DNA from: Morella rubra
Taxonomy: Eukaryota; Streptophyta; Magnoliopsida; Fagales; Myricaceae
Assembly (NCBI GenBank): GCA_003952965.2
Contig: CM025851.1
Span: 20,522,822 to 20,586,821 of the forward strand
DNA length: 64,000 nt
Direction: 5' to 3'
The notes under the pieces are model-generated. The model was not told the DNA's origin. It did no database searches and saw nothing but the letters and a program-made list of their open reading frames with translations. A program made the position numbers and the translations under genes. This document shows, one piece after another, positions 47,252 to 60,004 of the stretch; position 1 is the first letter of the stretch; every line of letters begins with the position of its first letter.

Positions 47252-49093
47252 TTAGTTTGGTATGACTGGTTTTGTCAACAATTGATAACTATTTGCAGAT
47301 GCAGAAGTGGCACAATGCTGTAGATCTGCAAAGGAGAATGACCGCCAGGCTGATAAACTCTGTTGAGAAGGTGATGAAGCTATTTTATTTTTAACAGATC
47401 TGCTTTGCGGGTGCAGTGGTGGGAGGAGTGGAGGAGACCTTGAACCTTCACTCATGTTACCGATGCTGTCAGAGCTGCCGGTCATTGCAACTGCAAAAGC
47501 CAATGTACTTCGACTGGAGCCGAGTGGTCTCTTTGATATCCCTCCCGCATGGCTTCTTAAAGGGAAGTTCCGGTTCTTGTCCGAAACATGATTGAAGGCA
47601 AGAAGGTTTCTGCGTCTGCGGGTGTAGGCATTTTCTGGTTTTGAAATGTCTTCAATGGTGGAAGAGGAGGATACCTCCGCTAGACTTGTGAAGGACTTCG
47701 ATTTACCACGGTAGAAGTTTGAGATGCCTCTCCTGTCACCATCAAGTTGATTTAATTATCAGAAGAAACCTAACAAACAAAACATATTGATATTTCTTAA
47801 ACTGAAAAAGGGCCACAATTCCTTATTAGGCAAGCTAATCGTTGAACATCCAAAGTAGTTGATTATTACAATTGCGTTCCTATCATCAGGATGCCATTTT
47901 GTGGAAATAACCCTTCATATCATATCTTTATATTATGCAATTGGATTTTCATTTATATTTGGTGTCGAATACGGCTTGCAACAATTATAACACATTCCTC
48001 TTCCTTATGAATTTCCGTTCAATGAAAGAAGCTGCATCTTTTGGTCATACAGAAATAGTTGTCCTAATTGGGTTTTGTGGCGGTATGCTAATTCCTCATC
48101 TTCCAATCGAAATAAGCAGCTCAAGTAAAGAGTATTGGTTATCAAGCAAAACTGGAATCACCCGGGTTCAATCAGTTCATTTGGTAAGTGACAGTTTCAT
48201 TATTTCCCTAAATGTCTAACTCTGAAATGCTTGTTTCTTGGCAGAACTGATCAAAGATTGAACCTTGAGGAAAAACATACTTTACCTTTTTTTTTTTTTT
48301 TTGATAAGTAAGCCAATCTTATTAAAAAGGAAAAACAAAGATACAAAGTAACAGAGAACAGACTTTACTAAAATACTGCGAACACAGAGAATTGGAAACA
48401 ACTAAACATTCTCCCCACTTTAATAAGCAATGCAAGAAGGAAACTTTTCTCCATATAGTCCTCTCGAATCTGGGCGTGCACATACACAAGTGAAGTCATC
48501 CTAGGGAAGGGCACAAAAGTGATACAGCTTCTCCGGGTCCAAAGTACGAGAGCTTAATCTTTTGGCTGAAAAACCTAACAAAACCCTAATGGATATGTAG
48601 TTGATATAGCAATGATTGGTTCAAACTTTCGGATTTATACAGTATGCATCTTAATCTCCATCAAAATTTCTTCAGCTTTGCCAAGGGTTTATCGCCATTC
48701 CCCTCACGTTCACATCAGAAACAACCACTCAAACAAAAATTTCAATTCTTTTCCTCACTTTTGCGGTCGAAACAAATAGAAGGATCAAATAAAATAACAA
48801 AAAATTACAAACCTGATTGGCAGAACCTCCTCCAACGCGGCCATCACATCCAGAGGGCCTTTGTAGGAACTCTGACCCTCTTCGTCCCCGCAATCTTCAC
48901 CGTCCGAAGAAAGATCGCTGTTCCTCCCAATAGACGACGAGGACGACGGCGATGAAGAACAGGGACCACCGGACGCGTTCAGATCCTGACCGCCAAACTG
49001 CTTCTGTAGATCGGCGGAGACAATCCGCTCCCCAGGCAGTGCAACCGAGAGCATGGGCATTCCGGCGGGTTTACAATCGAGGGCTATCGACAT
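47252..49093 (-). CDS. OXIDATIVE STRESS 3 (OXS3)-family protein, 253 aa
   Basis: Two exons, 49093-48813 and 47732-47252 (stop TAA at 47252-47254), join in phase with GT-AG borders to 762 nt. The hallmark OXS3 segment spans the junction at residues about 75-115: SSYKGPLDVMAALEEVLPIR then RGISNFYRGKSKSFTSLAE. Before it is a Ser-rich acidic stretch (SSSSSIGRNSDLSSDGED). After it, the protein is basic and Ser-rich, ending SWRSFSFADLQ-like (AWRSFSFADLQHC). OXS3 proteins are nuclear, chromatin-associated plant proteins linked to tolerance of heavy metal and oxidative stress. No enzymatic motif is present. Family assignment is firm; which paralogue is uncertain. Confidence 0.88.
47733..48812 (-). 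other. Intron of the OXS3-like gene, with a non-LTR 3' end inside
   Basis: A GT-AG intron of 1080 bp. It holds a T tract at 48287-48302 followed by GATAAGTAAGCCAATCTTAT. On the minus strand this reads as the A-tailed 3' end (CTTACTTATC plus poly-A) common to plant LINE/SINE insertions. Its 5' limit is unclear, around 48500. Confidence 0.6.
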
Positions 49094-49173
49094 TCTTGTT
49101 GGTTCTCATACAAATGGAAGTTGTTTCGATTAGAAAGGAGAGAGAGACCGGAAAAATGTTAGAGATTATAGGG

Positions 49174-49187
49174 AATTTATATATTAG
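49174..49187 (-). promoter_or_regulatory. Candidate TATA box of the OXS3-like gene
   Basis: On the minus strand CTAATATATAAAT lies about 85 bp upstream of the ATG at 49093. The short leader between them is rich in CT on the coding strand. Confidence 0.45.
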
Positions 49188-51824
49188 TAAAGTGGTTAAA
49201 GGATAAGGACTCCAATACAATAAAATTAAATTATTACCAGTAAATGTCGGGGGAAGGTCGGCTCTTATCCTTATCCTTTCCATACTCACATAAAATTAAT
49301 TAATAATTTATTCTTCTTCGCATCCTGTGGATACACTCTGCAGGGAGTTTTTATCCGCTATTAGCACTCACACCCTTCTTTTCATCAACTTTCTGCTCCT
49401 CCTACAACTTTTTAACACATACTATAAAACGTCTGTTAATCGTACTTGTGGGACAGAAAATTTACGAATAGCAATCTGCTTTTTCTTTTAACACTTCCCT
49501 CCTACCAAAATCCTCATAAATCCTCCTTGCTCCCTAGAATCAATTTGGTCACCTTGTTTTCATTATTCAAGCTCAACGTATCTTTACATCATTGCATTCC
49601 GTATTGTATAACGTAGCACATTAAGGTTATGTCTGAGTGTTAAAAATTTAAAAAGGTTAAAATTTTAGAGTATTAAAATTTGTGAAAAAGTGAAAAGATA
49701 GATTATTTGAATGAATTTTTTATATTTATTAAAGTAAAAATTAATGATTTGATGGAGAGAAAAAGATTATTTTGTAATTATTTTATTATGTTAAAATTTT
49801 GAAAAGCTTAAAATTTTAGTAAACAAACAGTTTTGCCCCCCAATGGTTACCTCTTCAATTTAATATAGATAGACGTAATGTGTGGACCCTACATCATTCA
49901 ATATTATTTTTTATTGATTTGTTAGAAAATATGAACTCCAAATCATTCAATATTACTCTCTATTAAGTGAACCGTCTAATTCAATGTTGTAAGACATGTC
50001 ATACATTGTCGAGCAATATTGAATATTATAATGTTAACATGCTGTATTTGTTTATCTTTAAATTGGATTATTCAATTCGAAAAATAAATTTGAGAGTATC
50101 ATGATTCACTCTGATAAAAAAGATATTCATAATTGGTATCTATGTTCTTCATCTAATTTGTCAAAACCAATATACCATTTTTTTTGGGGGTTAAATACTG
50201 ATGATACCAAGTCCAAACTTGTCTAATCCGTCGGCCGCATTTCATCAAAAGGCTCAACCCAAAAGGCCGAACGCTCCAACCCAGAACACGACGAGGGAAA
50301 TCCATCAAATACAGTGTAAAGGGAAAACTGCTCAGATAAGTGAACTGCCGATAATCACCCAACGCATAATAATTGAGAAATGGTCCACGATGTCCACGAT
50401 ACACATGACGAGATAGTTAAGGGGAGTGGCACTACCTGAAAAGGAGAGTACAAAATAAGGTAGGAAAAGGAAGAGAAGGTACGTAATTTTTTTGGCAAAA
50501 AATCAATTAGAGAAATTTGTGTTGAAAATATAGAATATCTAACTTAACCATTGATGATTCATGCCCTTTTAGATGGGGAAAATTGTAGTATTGTGTATAT
50601 ATTGAACATCGAGTGAGACAAGTGAAGAGCTTTGGAGAGAAGAGTTGTTCAAGATAATGATCACAAATCAACTGATTCATCAAGTACTTATTTAGCCCTT
50701 GAGGTTTCATATTAATCATTGAGGCCTCTACATTTATAATTTTTATCTAACAAGTCCTTCCGTTAAAATTTAATCTACAAAATCAACTATTTATACATTA
50801 GCTCCAATAATAAGTTAGACACATGTTATCCCAATCTAAGCATGATTATATATGATTAATTTGTAAACTCAGAACCTTTATATATGATTAATTTAAAAAT
50901 TCAAGGACGATTTTATTAGAATGAGTCAAAACTCAAGCGCCAAATAAGTACTTAACCTTTTTTTTTTTTTGTTCATTAGTACTTTTTAAAAAAAAAAAAT
51001 TGGTCGCTTAAAGTAAGGAAACAAAACAAGTTTATATGTTAAAGGTAGTTACAATTATTAATAAATAAGCTTTTATTGGAAATTATTTATCGATGAGTGG
51101 ATTTAAGGAATTGAATAATCTCGAACATATTTATATAGATCTTTCCAAGAAAATCCTGGAAGACATAAATATGCGATAATTAAGCTGAGATCTACATTTC
51201 TCAGCAAGCAACGACGAAAACGAATAAAACGGGTACATTAGGGGAAAGATTCTGGTTTTCCACGTTAAAGATGACTTCTCCAAAGAAATACTATTTATGT
51301 CCAAATGAAATTGACAAAAAATTCATAATTTCGATAGAGAAAGTAAAGATGGTTATCGGATAATAATTTTTGCAAATTTCACGATCAGATGAAAAGAAAA
51401 GACATCGAACCATTATAATCATATTTGTTCTGTTCACAACACCCATCATAAAATATTGCCTCGTTGTAGCATCCAGATATGGTGTAGAAAATTGATGATT
51501 ATTTATTTCATTTTTTTGGTTTAAGTAAACAATATATATATATTTTTAAAAAAGTAATTTAAGGGAGTTAATTATTCAAATGTTGCTCAAAATATGTGGA
51601 CCGTATAACAATCAATAATATACTTACATGATGGGACAATGCTTATCCTATATTATTCAAAGCCGATTAAGTTTCTCGACAATTTTCTATTCAAATCCCA
51701 CAGTTTAATTTTGAGAGATACATACACCATATGTAGATCTTTTATAGGGTTCATTCTATCAGAAACTTTACATTGACATCTAATGAAGTTTAAAATCGTT
51801 TGATATTATTTCTTTATTATGGTA
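49188..51824. other. Intergenic region with a possible MITE
   Basis: No gene is supported. About 49625-49835 resembles the other MITE-like repeats here: AT-rich, with TTTGATGGAGAGA and TTTTGTAATTATTTTATTAT inside, and ends rich in AAATTTTA. Poly-T and poly-A tracts lie near 50959-50997. Confidence 0.4.
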
Positions 51825-52635
51825 AGTGGCAGAACCAGGACTTAGTTTGAAGGGGGCAAATTTTTAAAGCGAAATGAAAATTTTTTTTTCTTAACAATAC
51901 AAAAAATTGTCTTAGAATTAAAATATTAAAAATTAAAGACTAAAAGTATAAAAAAAAATATTGAAATATAGTTACTCATGAGACTAGGAGGTAGCAATTA
52001 GATCTACAATTCTTTACTTAATTTTTTTACCTTTTAAAAATCAAAATAAACTCTCAATTTATTTTTGTAAAAAAAAATATGCTTAAATAAACTTAAAAAA
52101 GATGAGGTAGAATCCTTACGTTTTATACAGACTAGATAATTTCTCCACGCCACTTAAAAGAAAAAAAAACAAAGCTTAGTCTTGGCCCACACATCTCCCT
52201 ACCTCCTCCTCCTCCTTCTTCTTCCTTTTTTATTTATTTATTTATCTATTCAACAGCCATACTGACTCAAATAAACAGAGAAAAAGTAACAATTAATGAC
52301 TCTACCGCCCCTTTTTACCCTCTGTGCACCTTTGCCTTCGTTTTCACTTTCTTTGCCCTGAGCTCTCTCGCACACACCTACATCCATACGACCACATTCC
52401 TCAAGCATATGTACCTTTCGTGGCTGCCACTACTTACCACACTGTGTAAGTCACAAATTGAACTCCCCCCACCCCTTCCCTCCTCTCTCTCTCTCTCTAT
52501 CTCATTTTCGCATTTCAAGAAAATAAAACAAAATAGAGAAAGGGGATCGGGATCCATATAAAAAAAAAAATTTGAACATATTTTTCAGGCGAAGGGGGGC
52601 GGCTGTCCCCCACCGCCCCTGGCTAATTCCGCCCA
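51825..52635. mobile_element. Non-autonomous element A (811 bp)
   Basis: The left end is AGTGGCAGAACCAGGACTT; the right end is CCCCTGGCTAATTCCGCCCA, imperfectly inverted relative to the left. After the left end come AAAAATTGTCTTAGAATTAA and GGTAGCAATTAGAT, which recur in the element at 53873. There is no coding capacity. Plant repeats ending in GTGGCGGA..CAGG are frequent, but I cannot assign the superfamily. Confidence 0.6.
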
Positions 52636-53872
52636 TGATTATGGTATTAGAGTCACGGTCTGAAGTTCGAAACTTGATTCTGCATTTCATCCTAATTTCA
52701 ATAAAATATTGTACGTGTTAAGTCTCTAAAATCTAACCCACATTTAAAGAAGAATGTTGCATAATATAATTTCAATAATAAAAATCAATCTCTTTTTAAA
52801 ATTTAAACTTTTAGAATAAGTGATAAATTTACAATATCTTTAAAAATATAGTGATATTTTTTGGGTCAATCTATTAAAAGGATGATGTGAATAGATGCCA
52901 ATAGCCAATGTAATGGTTACTTCTTTTTTTTCTTTTTTTTTTTAAAAAGGAGATTTTTTCATGAGCTTAATTTTCTTTGGTGCACTTATGCATTTTTTTA
53001 TTATTATTATTTGTTTCAGCCAAGGTATGAAAACAGTTTTAATAATTATATATAGGGCGGTTTCCACAAACGAGAAATGTCCGATTTGATTCCTTCTTTG
53101 TTAGCCTGGGAGACATGCCATCATTGCAATGCGCTGTAAAATGGTTCACGTTTGGTGAGACCTAATCCAACAATGGACCTACACGTATCACACTCTTCTC
53201 AAATTTTATTTGTCAGCCTGGGCATGGCTAGCTAATTCCGTCATTTCAGTCGTTCCGGATAAGAGTGAGCTTTGGTGATTTTGATCGTAGAAATTGATGA
53301 CAGCGTACTACGTAATTTTGGCATCATATATCCACTTTAAAACAATATTAATAAATTTACAGACATATGAAACAACTATTATCACCATTTTCCCATTACT
53401 ATTCTTCTAAATGCGAACACATGATCTGGGACGTCAAATTTCGCCAGGCTAAACTGTGGAGAGCAACACCCTAACGATAATTTTTTTCTCTAAGCACCCT
53501 AATGATCATTTTAATTATAAGAAAATTATAAAAGGCTAGACTTCTTTAATTATATATGTCTAAGTGCCATATTACTAAGAAAAATAAAAAGATTATTATC
53601 AACATCCTGAAGCATTGAGTCGACGCCTTAAGGCTAAAGCTGACCGCAATTCGATTCTGTCGGTAAGTGTCAATACCTTTGTGGTATAATTTTGACACCT
53701 TGAAGGCTAGATTTAAATCTGTCCAAAGGCCTCGACACCACAAAAGGAATGAGTCGACACCAAGAAATTTTTTGTAATGACACAACAGCATGGACAAGAG
53801 AAATTATAAGTTGGAGGTCGAAGTTGACCACAAGTGTCGACAATTTCTCGAGGAACGAATAGATGTACAACT
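52636..53872. other. Intergenic region
   Basis: No gene is supported. Between 53615 and 53840 several GTCGACAC-like or related motifs occur (for example GAGTCGACACC near 53754 and GTGTCGACAA near 53833), recalling the palindromes of the Copia LTR, but no LTR homology beyond that is evident. Confidence 0.4.
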
Positions 53873-55334
53873 AGTGGTGGAACTAGGAATGCAATTGAAG
53901 GAGAGCAAACTTCTAGGAAAAAATGATAAAAAGAAAAAAATTTACTACGTAATGCAAAAAAATGTCTTAAGAGTTAAAATATCAAAAATTAAGGACTAAA
54001 AACACTAAAAATGTTGAAATACATGTACCGTACTATTTGCTGATATTGAGAGGTGGCAATTAGATTTTACGCAACTGCATCTTCTGAAAACGTTGCAAAA
54101 TAGCTTCGTTTTCAATAGTTTCAAAAATTTCCCTCTCGATATATACCACCATACCACTTTGTGAATAAAAACAACATGATCTTGCAACAGATTTATTTTT
54201 CAAATAAGAAGAAACTAGAATTAAAAAACTAACAAAATTTCCATAAACTCCATACTTCACTACATAGTAGAATAATGAATAAAAGCTAAGGAAAAATTAC
54301 CAATTGAAAGGAACTAAGCACGTAACATTTTTTAATTTAAGGCCTACATGACAATTCAAAGATACTAAGACCTAATAGCAAATTAAAAGGAGCTAACTAC
54401 ATTATAAGCTTATTAAGACAGTTCTACTAGGAAAATGAAACATAGCTTAAATATTCAAAAGCGCACATCAAGTTCTTATAGGAAATAAGAAGAGCAAAAA
54501 ATTCAATAAATTCAATCCGGTACTTAAATTCAATAAATTCAAGTTCTTAGAAAGATTGCAAATTCATGAATTCTCAATCAGTACTTAATTCATCAAATTT
54601 TCATCACATAAATTCAATTACATGAATTTTGTCACATGAATTCATGAATTCTCTATCCAGTTCACAACAAATTCAATAACCCTAATCAAATTTCATCACA
54701 TAATTCATCAAAATTTAAAATAAATTTCATTGCTAATCGAAAAATAAATAGAGTTATAGAGAGACTTGAGTTGAGAGAGTACCTGGAGGTTGGAGAGAGA
54801 GAGACGGAGACTGGAGAGAGAGAAAAAGAACTGTGGTCTTGTGGAGGAGGAGAGAGGGATGGAGAGGCAAAGAGGGAGAGAGAGAGCTCAGCTGCGTGGT
54901 GCCTTGAGATGAGTCCGAGAGTGGAGAGGCAGAGTGAGAGAGGGCTAGAGGCTGCATTCTGTGGAGGCAGAGTGAGGAGGAGAGAGGGATGGAGGCTTGC
55001 GTCGGGAGGTGGGGAGCAGAGTGAGAGAGGCTGGGCTATGGGCGTCAGGGAGAAAAGTGGGAAATTGAAGTTTTAGAGGGGGGGGGGGGGGCACCGAATT
55101 AACTAGGGTGAAACGCATGTTTCACCATTTTTTTTTTTTTTAAGTAAAGCTCTGCTGATTTTTTTTTAAAAAAATAGACCGACTCGGCTGGCCTAGGCCT
55201 GGGTCTGAGAGAGGGGGGTGGGCCTCAAGGCCTAGGTCTAAGGGGGCAGCACATATATAAAAAAGAAAAAATTAAGGATTTTTCAAGCGATGGGGGGTGG
55301 CTGCTCCCATCGCCCCTCACTAGATCCGCCTGTG
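53873..55334. mobile_element. Non-autonomous element B (1462 bp), same family as element A
   Basis: The left end AGTGGTGGAACTAGGA and right end CCCCTCACTAGATCCGCCTG parallel element A. The shared inner motifs AAATGTCTTAAGAGTTAAAA, ATTAAGGACTAAAA and GAGGTGGCAATTAGATT occur in the same order. Between 54770 and 55070 it carries a purine-rich GAGAGA tract that opens a 101-codon frame of no biological look. A G run lies at 55078-55092. Confidence 0.6.
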
Positions 55335-55584
55335 CGTACAACTTAGATTTCAAATTTTGAAACGATTCTTTCAGCATCAAATGTACTGCAAGGATAAAAA
55401 AAAATTTATATGAGTATAAAAGGAGTTTAAGAAAGAGAAATAAACAACAAATGGCTAGAGGCTATTTTTTTATAAATATTTTGCATTTATATTTCAATTT
55501 AGTAATTTATAATTTATAAAAAGTATCTCTTTTATGATTTTATCTAAGGCCCAATTATGTTAAACGGACTTGCCACGATCTAAT

Positions 55585-56474
55585 AAGCGTAGTGTTAGTG
55601 CAACGTTCCTTCATCCTAATTAACTTGGATCTCATTCTGTCTTTGACAGTTTGTTTATAATGCAAAAGCAACCCAGTCTTCGAAAGAAGCCAACCAGAGA
55701 ATAACTCTTAAGAAGAAACTCTGAGGATCATGTTGGGCCAGCAAACCTCAATATGAGCCAAATTGGCCATTACTTTAATTTTATTGAAAAAGCTGCCACA
55801 ACTCACAATGCCTTTACTTTACCTCCCAGGTGAATGTATAGTCACTGCCTGCGCGTTCTCTCATTTAAAAGAATAGCATTCTTGGACCCAAATTGATACA
55901 ATAGGGTAGAACCCCTATGATGGAGTAATTAACAGGGTAGAGGACTAAGTATTGTAGACAAAAACTTTGGTCGGTACTTTGCAAATGGTTATTTGATGCA
56001 AAATTGATGACTATTTAGGTGTTCTTCCCCCTTTCTAAACCTCTCTCCCTCTAAACTCTCTCTGCTTCCCACAAACCAATGCTGCCCTAGAGAAGGGTGG
56101 GAGCTTCGGTTCCCTGCTCCCTCCCTTTTCTTTTTTTTCCTCCTCCCTCTTCCATTCCCTGCTCCTCCTCACTGGGTTTTTGGCTGTTTGTTTTGGTTGG
56201 TGTTTTGGCTTTTTTTGCAGGTGGCTTCCACGTGGCAATAGGTGTTTCTTGCCACGATTCATTGAGCACGCACCCCATAGCTGCTCTCAGATAGCCCAGA
56301 TCTACACAATGCTGCTTCTCCATCTACCCTCTCCTCCCTTGGGTCCTCTCGCTTTGAGTTTTGTGCCCGCCACAACTGAGGACTTTGTGTCCTCTATTAT
56401 AGGCTTCGGCCCCCTCTCCTCCCTTTGGTTCATTTTTTTTGTAAATTATAACTGTAATTTTCTTTGTGCTTTAC
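55585..56474 (+). repeat. Long direct repeat, copy 1 (~890 bp)
   Basis: It begins AAGCGTAGTGTTAGTGCAAC and ends near TTTTCTTTGTGCTTTA. It matches 60005-61029 along its length with scattered differences. The inner part is pyrimidine-rich (CTCCCTCCC tracts) and ends with LINE-3'-like or LTR-like sequence (CTGTAATTTTCTTTGTGC). TG...CA boundaries can be drawn, but the match extends a few bases outside them and no target duplication is seen. Confidence 0.85.
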
Positions 56475-58004
56475 ATCAAAATCTTTAAAATAATCTTGTA
56501 GATGACGTTGCATAAGCTAATTGGTCAAAATTGCCCAACGAAGGAAGGATCATCCACCTTCGTAATCAACACTAAATTAGTGTGATTAATTTGGGGCAAT
56601 AACCAGCCTGAATAAAAAAACTCCTACACCATGGCAATGACATCATGTCCCACAATATCCCAATATTGACGAAAGAAAAACATCGTCATTCCATTGGCCC
56701 CGGTGCCTTATCCGGATTCATCCCTTTCAAGATCTCCCAAATTTCTTTCTCATTGGGCAACCGAATCAACATGCCATTTTCCTCTTTGGAAATAACCTCC
56801 TCATCCAAACTATGCAGATTCGAAGGTATAGAAGGATAATCTATCGAGTAAAGGGAAGAATAAAAAGACATCAGCTCTTCACCAATTAACTGCCTTCCAA
56901 AAATCCAGTTCCCTCCATCACCTTTTAACTCCAAAATTTTATTCTTACATCGACGAGTCACTGTAGAGGCATGAAAGAATCTTGTATTCAAATCATTAGA
57001 TGATAACCAATCTACCTTGACTTTTGTTTCCATAGAATTTCCTCTCTTTTCAACTGCTCATCCATCTCATTGTCAAACATTTCTCAAGCCACAAATTTTG
57101 AGAGGTCGGCTCCCCTTGTTCATAAGTGGTCAGTTGTTCTTTCACATTTTGCAAAGCAACATGAATATCCCCAAACGTAGTTCGGTTCCACTGCCTAAAA
57201 GCCTCTCTAACAACTCTTATTTTCGAAAAAAAGAACCCAAACAGAGGTATCATTCCGCGTTTTCCTCCATGTAGCAGCAATCATTCCAAAGCACTTATCT
57301 TCCCTAGCCAAAAACTTCTCAAACTTAAAACTCTTAGCTAACCTCATTTCCTCTCCAAAAATATTCAAAATAAGGGGAATGTGATATGAGTTAGTCACGC
57401 TGTAATGTCTCACCCTAGCATTAGGAAAATCCAATCGCCATTGCACATTAGCAATACCATGATCCAATCTTTCACGAATATGAGCCATCCACGCTCTACC
57501 ATTGTTTCAAGTAAACCTTCTACCCAAAAAACCCAAATCTACAAATCCTAAGCAATCCATAAATGCCTCAAACCCCTAGAAGAAGAGCTAGACACCACCC
57601 GACCACCCTATTTTTCAATAGGATGCAACACCTCATTAAAGTCCCCAATAGACACCCAAGACTTAATACTCGGGTCATCAAGAGATCACAACTCCTCCCA
57701 ATAATCTTCATTTTCCCTCCTATGAACCAAAGAACACAAAAAATCAGCTCAATTATTCCCAGGCTTAAAGAGCAAGTGGAAATAAAACCTGGAAAAATTC
57801 AGAACATCAAACAACAACCCAGGCCTCCAACAGAATGCAATACCACCCTTACATCCCAATCTACAAACAATTGACCTAAATCGATCATCTTTTATTTTTG
57901 TCTCCACAAGAAAAATGCCCATAGGATCTACCCCTCTCACAAGTAAGAGCCTTTAAAGCCGCAGATCTACCAAGACCCCGACTATTCCATGATATGAGAC
58001 TCAT
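56475..58004 (-). pseudogene. LINE ORF2 remnant (endonuclease and start of reverse transcriptase)
   Basis: It opens with the endonuclease signature SWNSRGLG at about 57990 and continues through shifted frames to the reverse transcriptase N-terminal motif NPDKAPGP near 56700. The frame has a stop and a shift near 56610-56640. It ends abruptly at the edge of the direct repeat, before the catalytic FADD-type box. Confidence 0.75.
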
Positions 58005-58904
58005 GGCTGGGTTGGGGGCAAATATAGGCCCGCCGCCTCAGCCACAGAAACACTTACCCCAATTTTCCCAGCCACTTCAATTCTTGTCTACATTGCATCT
58101 CATTTCTTCTTTTTGGGTCCAAACTTCTTCTTCTTTCGCACCCCATCAGCCTTAGTAACCCCTTGATTGAACTGCAACTCCAAATATTCCTCCAAAGGTA
58201 GTTGAAAAGAAGTCGGGAGTTCTCGGTGCTTTTTCAATTGAGACTCGGGGTCGAATACTGCAGTCCCTCATCTTTTCCAATTCAATGTCACTTCTTGGGC
58301 CACAACAATTGTAGGATGACTAACTTGTAAAGGTGCAGACGAAGCGGCCCCAACTATATTGGTCCCAACAGTTGTCTTGCTAACATTCTTTAGCCCATCA
58401 CTCCTTGAGATACTCATTCTATCAACTTTCAAGCCCATTACACATAATTGGCCCACCATTGGATCTCCAAAATCTTCGCCTGAAATATCACCCTTACCAC
58501 CCGAACGTCTCTCTCCTAACTGGCATTGGTTATTCAGTTTCCCAATGCTAACAGATTCCTTTGTTTGTACCCCACTCAACATCATAACCTCTCCTTTTTT
58601 CCTCTAGTGGTCCCCGAATTTCCATAACAGAATAAGCTAACGTGGAAAGGTCAAGATGGTCTTGTACCGAAGCAATCCTTAAACTGCTACTCAATCGCCG
58701 ATCAACACTCAAACTGGTACCCAACCTCCGATCACCACCAAAAGATCCACCTCCCCTGCTACTTCCAACCACCTCAAAATTACCATCTCCTTGACCTCTC
58801 CTTGCCAAAAAAGGAGAAAGCATTTCCAGTTCATCTAGGGGTACCATCCCCCTCATCTCATCCCCCAATGCATTTTGATACATCAATACAATTACCTGCA
58901 GTAT

Positions 58905-59970
58905 GAGTAATTCAGCCACAAATCAAACAAAAGCTTGATAGCCTCTCATGTTTAAATGCGATCCAAACAGGATTATGACCCTCTCTATTCCAATAAAATC
59001 TAGGATGAAGAGGTGTTTCAACATCAAAATGAACCTTGACCCTGAGATATGATTTATTGATATCCACCGGATCAATCTTATCAATCATACCCAATTTGCT
59101 TCCAATTAGCATTGCATTTCCTTCATCCAGCCTCTCTAGAGGAAGCCCATGGATTTAGATCCAATACTGAGCATGAGATAGCTCCACCTCATTGATAGTC
59201 TCCCTACTCCTCCATTCTTTAAGAATCATAAAATAACCCATAAAATTCCAAGGACTTAATCTCAGTACCCATTCCTTCTCCTCCAGAGTTTGGAAAGAAA
59301 ATAAAAATCTATTTGCACCAACATTTTCAATTTTGAGGTTATGAGAAAACCTCCATCCAACTTTAATAAGAGAAAATATCACAGGTTTCGGAAAAATCTT
59401 CCAAGCTGCTAACCTTCCTACCAGAGTAAGAGCCTTAAAATCTGTCACACAATCCTTGTTCACCTTCATCATGCCAGACACATCCTCCCACGATAGATTT
59501 TTAGTGCATTCCATGAGTTCTTCCATATTTGTCAGAGGTTTCTTCGAGTCCCCCATAGCTTTTGCTAAAGATAATATTTCTTTCCATGGACGTAAACCCC
59601 AGCCCCTGCGTATCTTCCAACAACCAAAAGAAAGAACCACCAGTATAATAAAATCAAGGAGAATCGGACAAAAATCAGAAGGCCACAACAAAAGACTTTG
59701 TAGGAAAAGGACTATATCTAGTTCCGTAGCAAAGAAAATGCGAAGTAAAAGAGACGTAGTGTTTGTGGAATCAAAAAGTGAATTGTACCACCAAGGAATT
59801 AATGACGTAGCTGCAAAGGGAGTGAAAAGGAAGGAATCAGGTGACAAGTGGCCTAGGGCATTCACATTGTCAGAATCAGCAAGAAAGCAAGGATGAAATG
59901 GATTTGTCATAGTGTACAGAATATCAGAAGGGATAGGTATCAGAGAGAGCATTTTGCTCGGAGGCTCCAA
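58905..59970 (-). pseudogene. LINE ORF1 remnant (DUF4283 and zinc knuckle)
   Basis: The 271-codon frame at 59970-59155 ends at one stop, and the same frame continues through HGLPLERLDEGNAMLIGSKL to 58912. The long hydrophobic N-terminal part before residue 130 is probably non-coding leader read through. The nucleic-acid-binding knuckle CLICG*ITHTAGNC contains a stop. ORF1 proteins of plant L1 elements bind the element RNA. Confidence 0.7.
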
Positions 59971-60004
59971 AGAGCAGTGCCTAATTGTGTGAGGACGTTC
60001 TAAG

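Larger units (their letters stand above)
56475..60000 (-). mobile_element. Truncated, decayed LINE (L1-type) on the minus strand
   Basis: ORF1 starts near 59970. It contains a DUF4283-type domain (LVGRLAAWKIFPKPVIFSLI and VLRLSPWNFMGYFMILKEW), a stop in QYWI*IHGLP at 59155, and a CX2CX4HX4C zinc knuckle (about 58880-58930) with an internal stop. ORF2 starts at about 58004 with an endonuclease-like MSLISWNSRGLGRSAALKAL, then blocks at 57488-57207 and 57280-57050. Reverse transcriptase begins at 57033-56686 (EIWEILKGMNPDKAPGP) and runs out at about 56475 just after the ISLCNVI motif. The catalytic part of the reverse transcriptase, RNase H and the 3' end are missing. Loss of the 3' half is unusual for a LINE insertion. 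Confidence 0.8.

Noticed and set aside
53615-53840. A Copia LTR fragment based on GTCGACAC motifs
   Set aside because: Only short motifs match; the surrounding sequence does not align with the LTRs at 36166 or 44049.
54771-55076. 101-codon Glu/Arg/Gly-rich frame
   Set aside because: It is a translation of a GAGAGA-type simple repeat inside element B.
59456-59896. 146-codon plus-strand frame
   Set aside because: It is the shadow of LINE ORF1 on the opposite strand.
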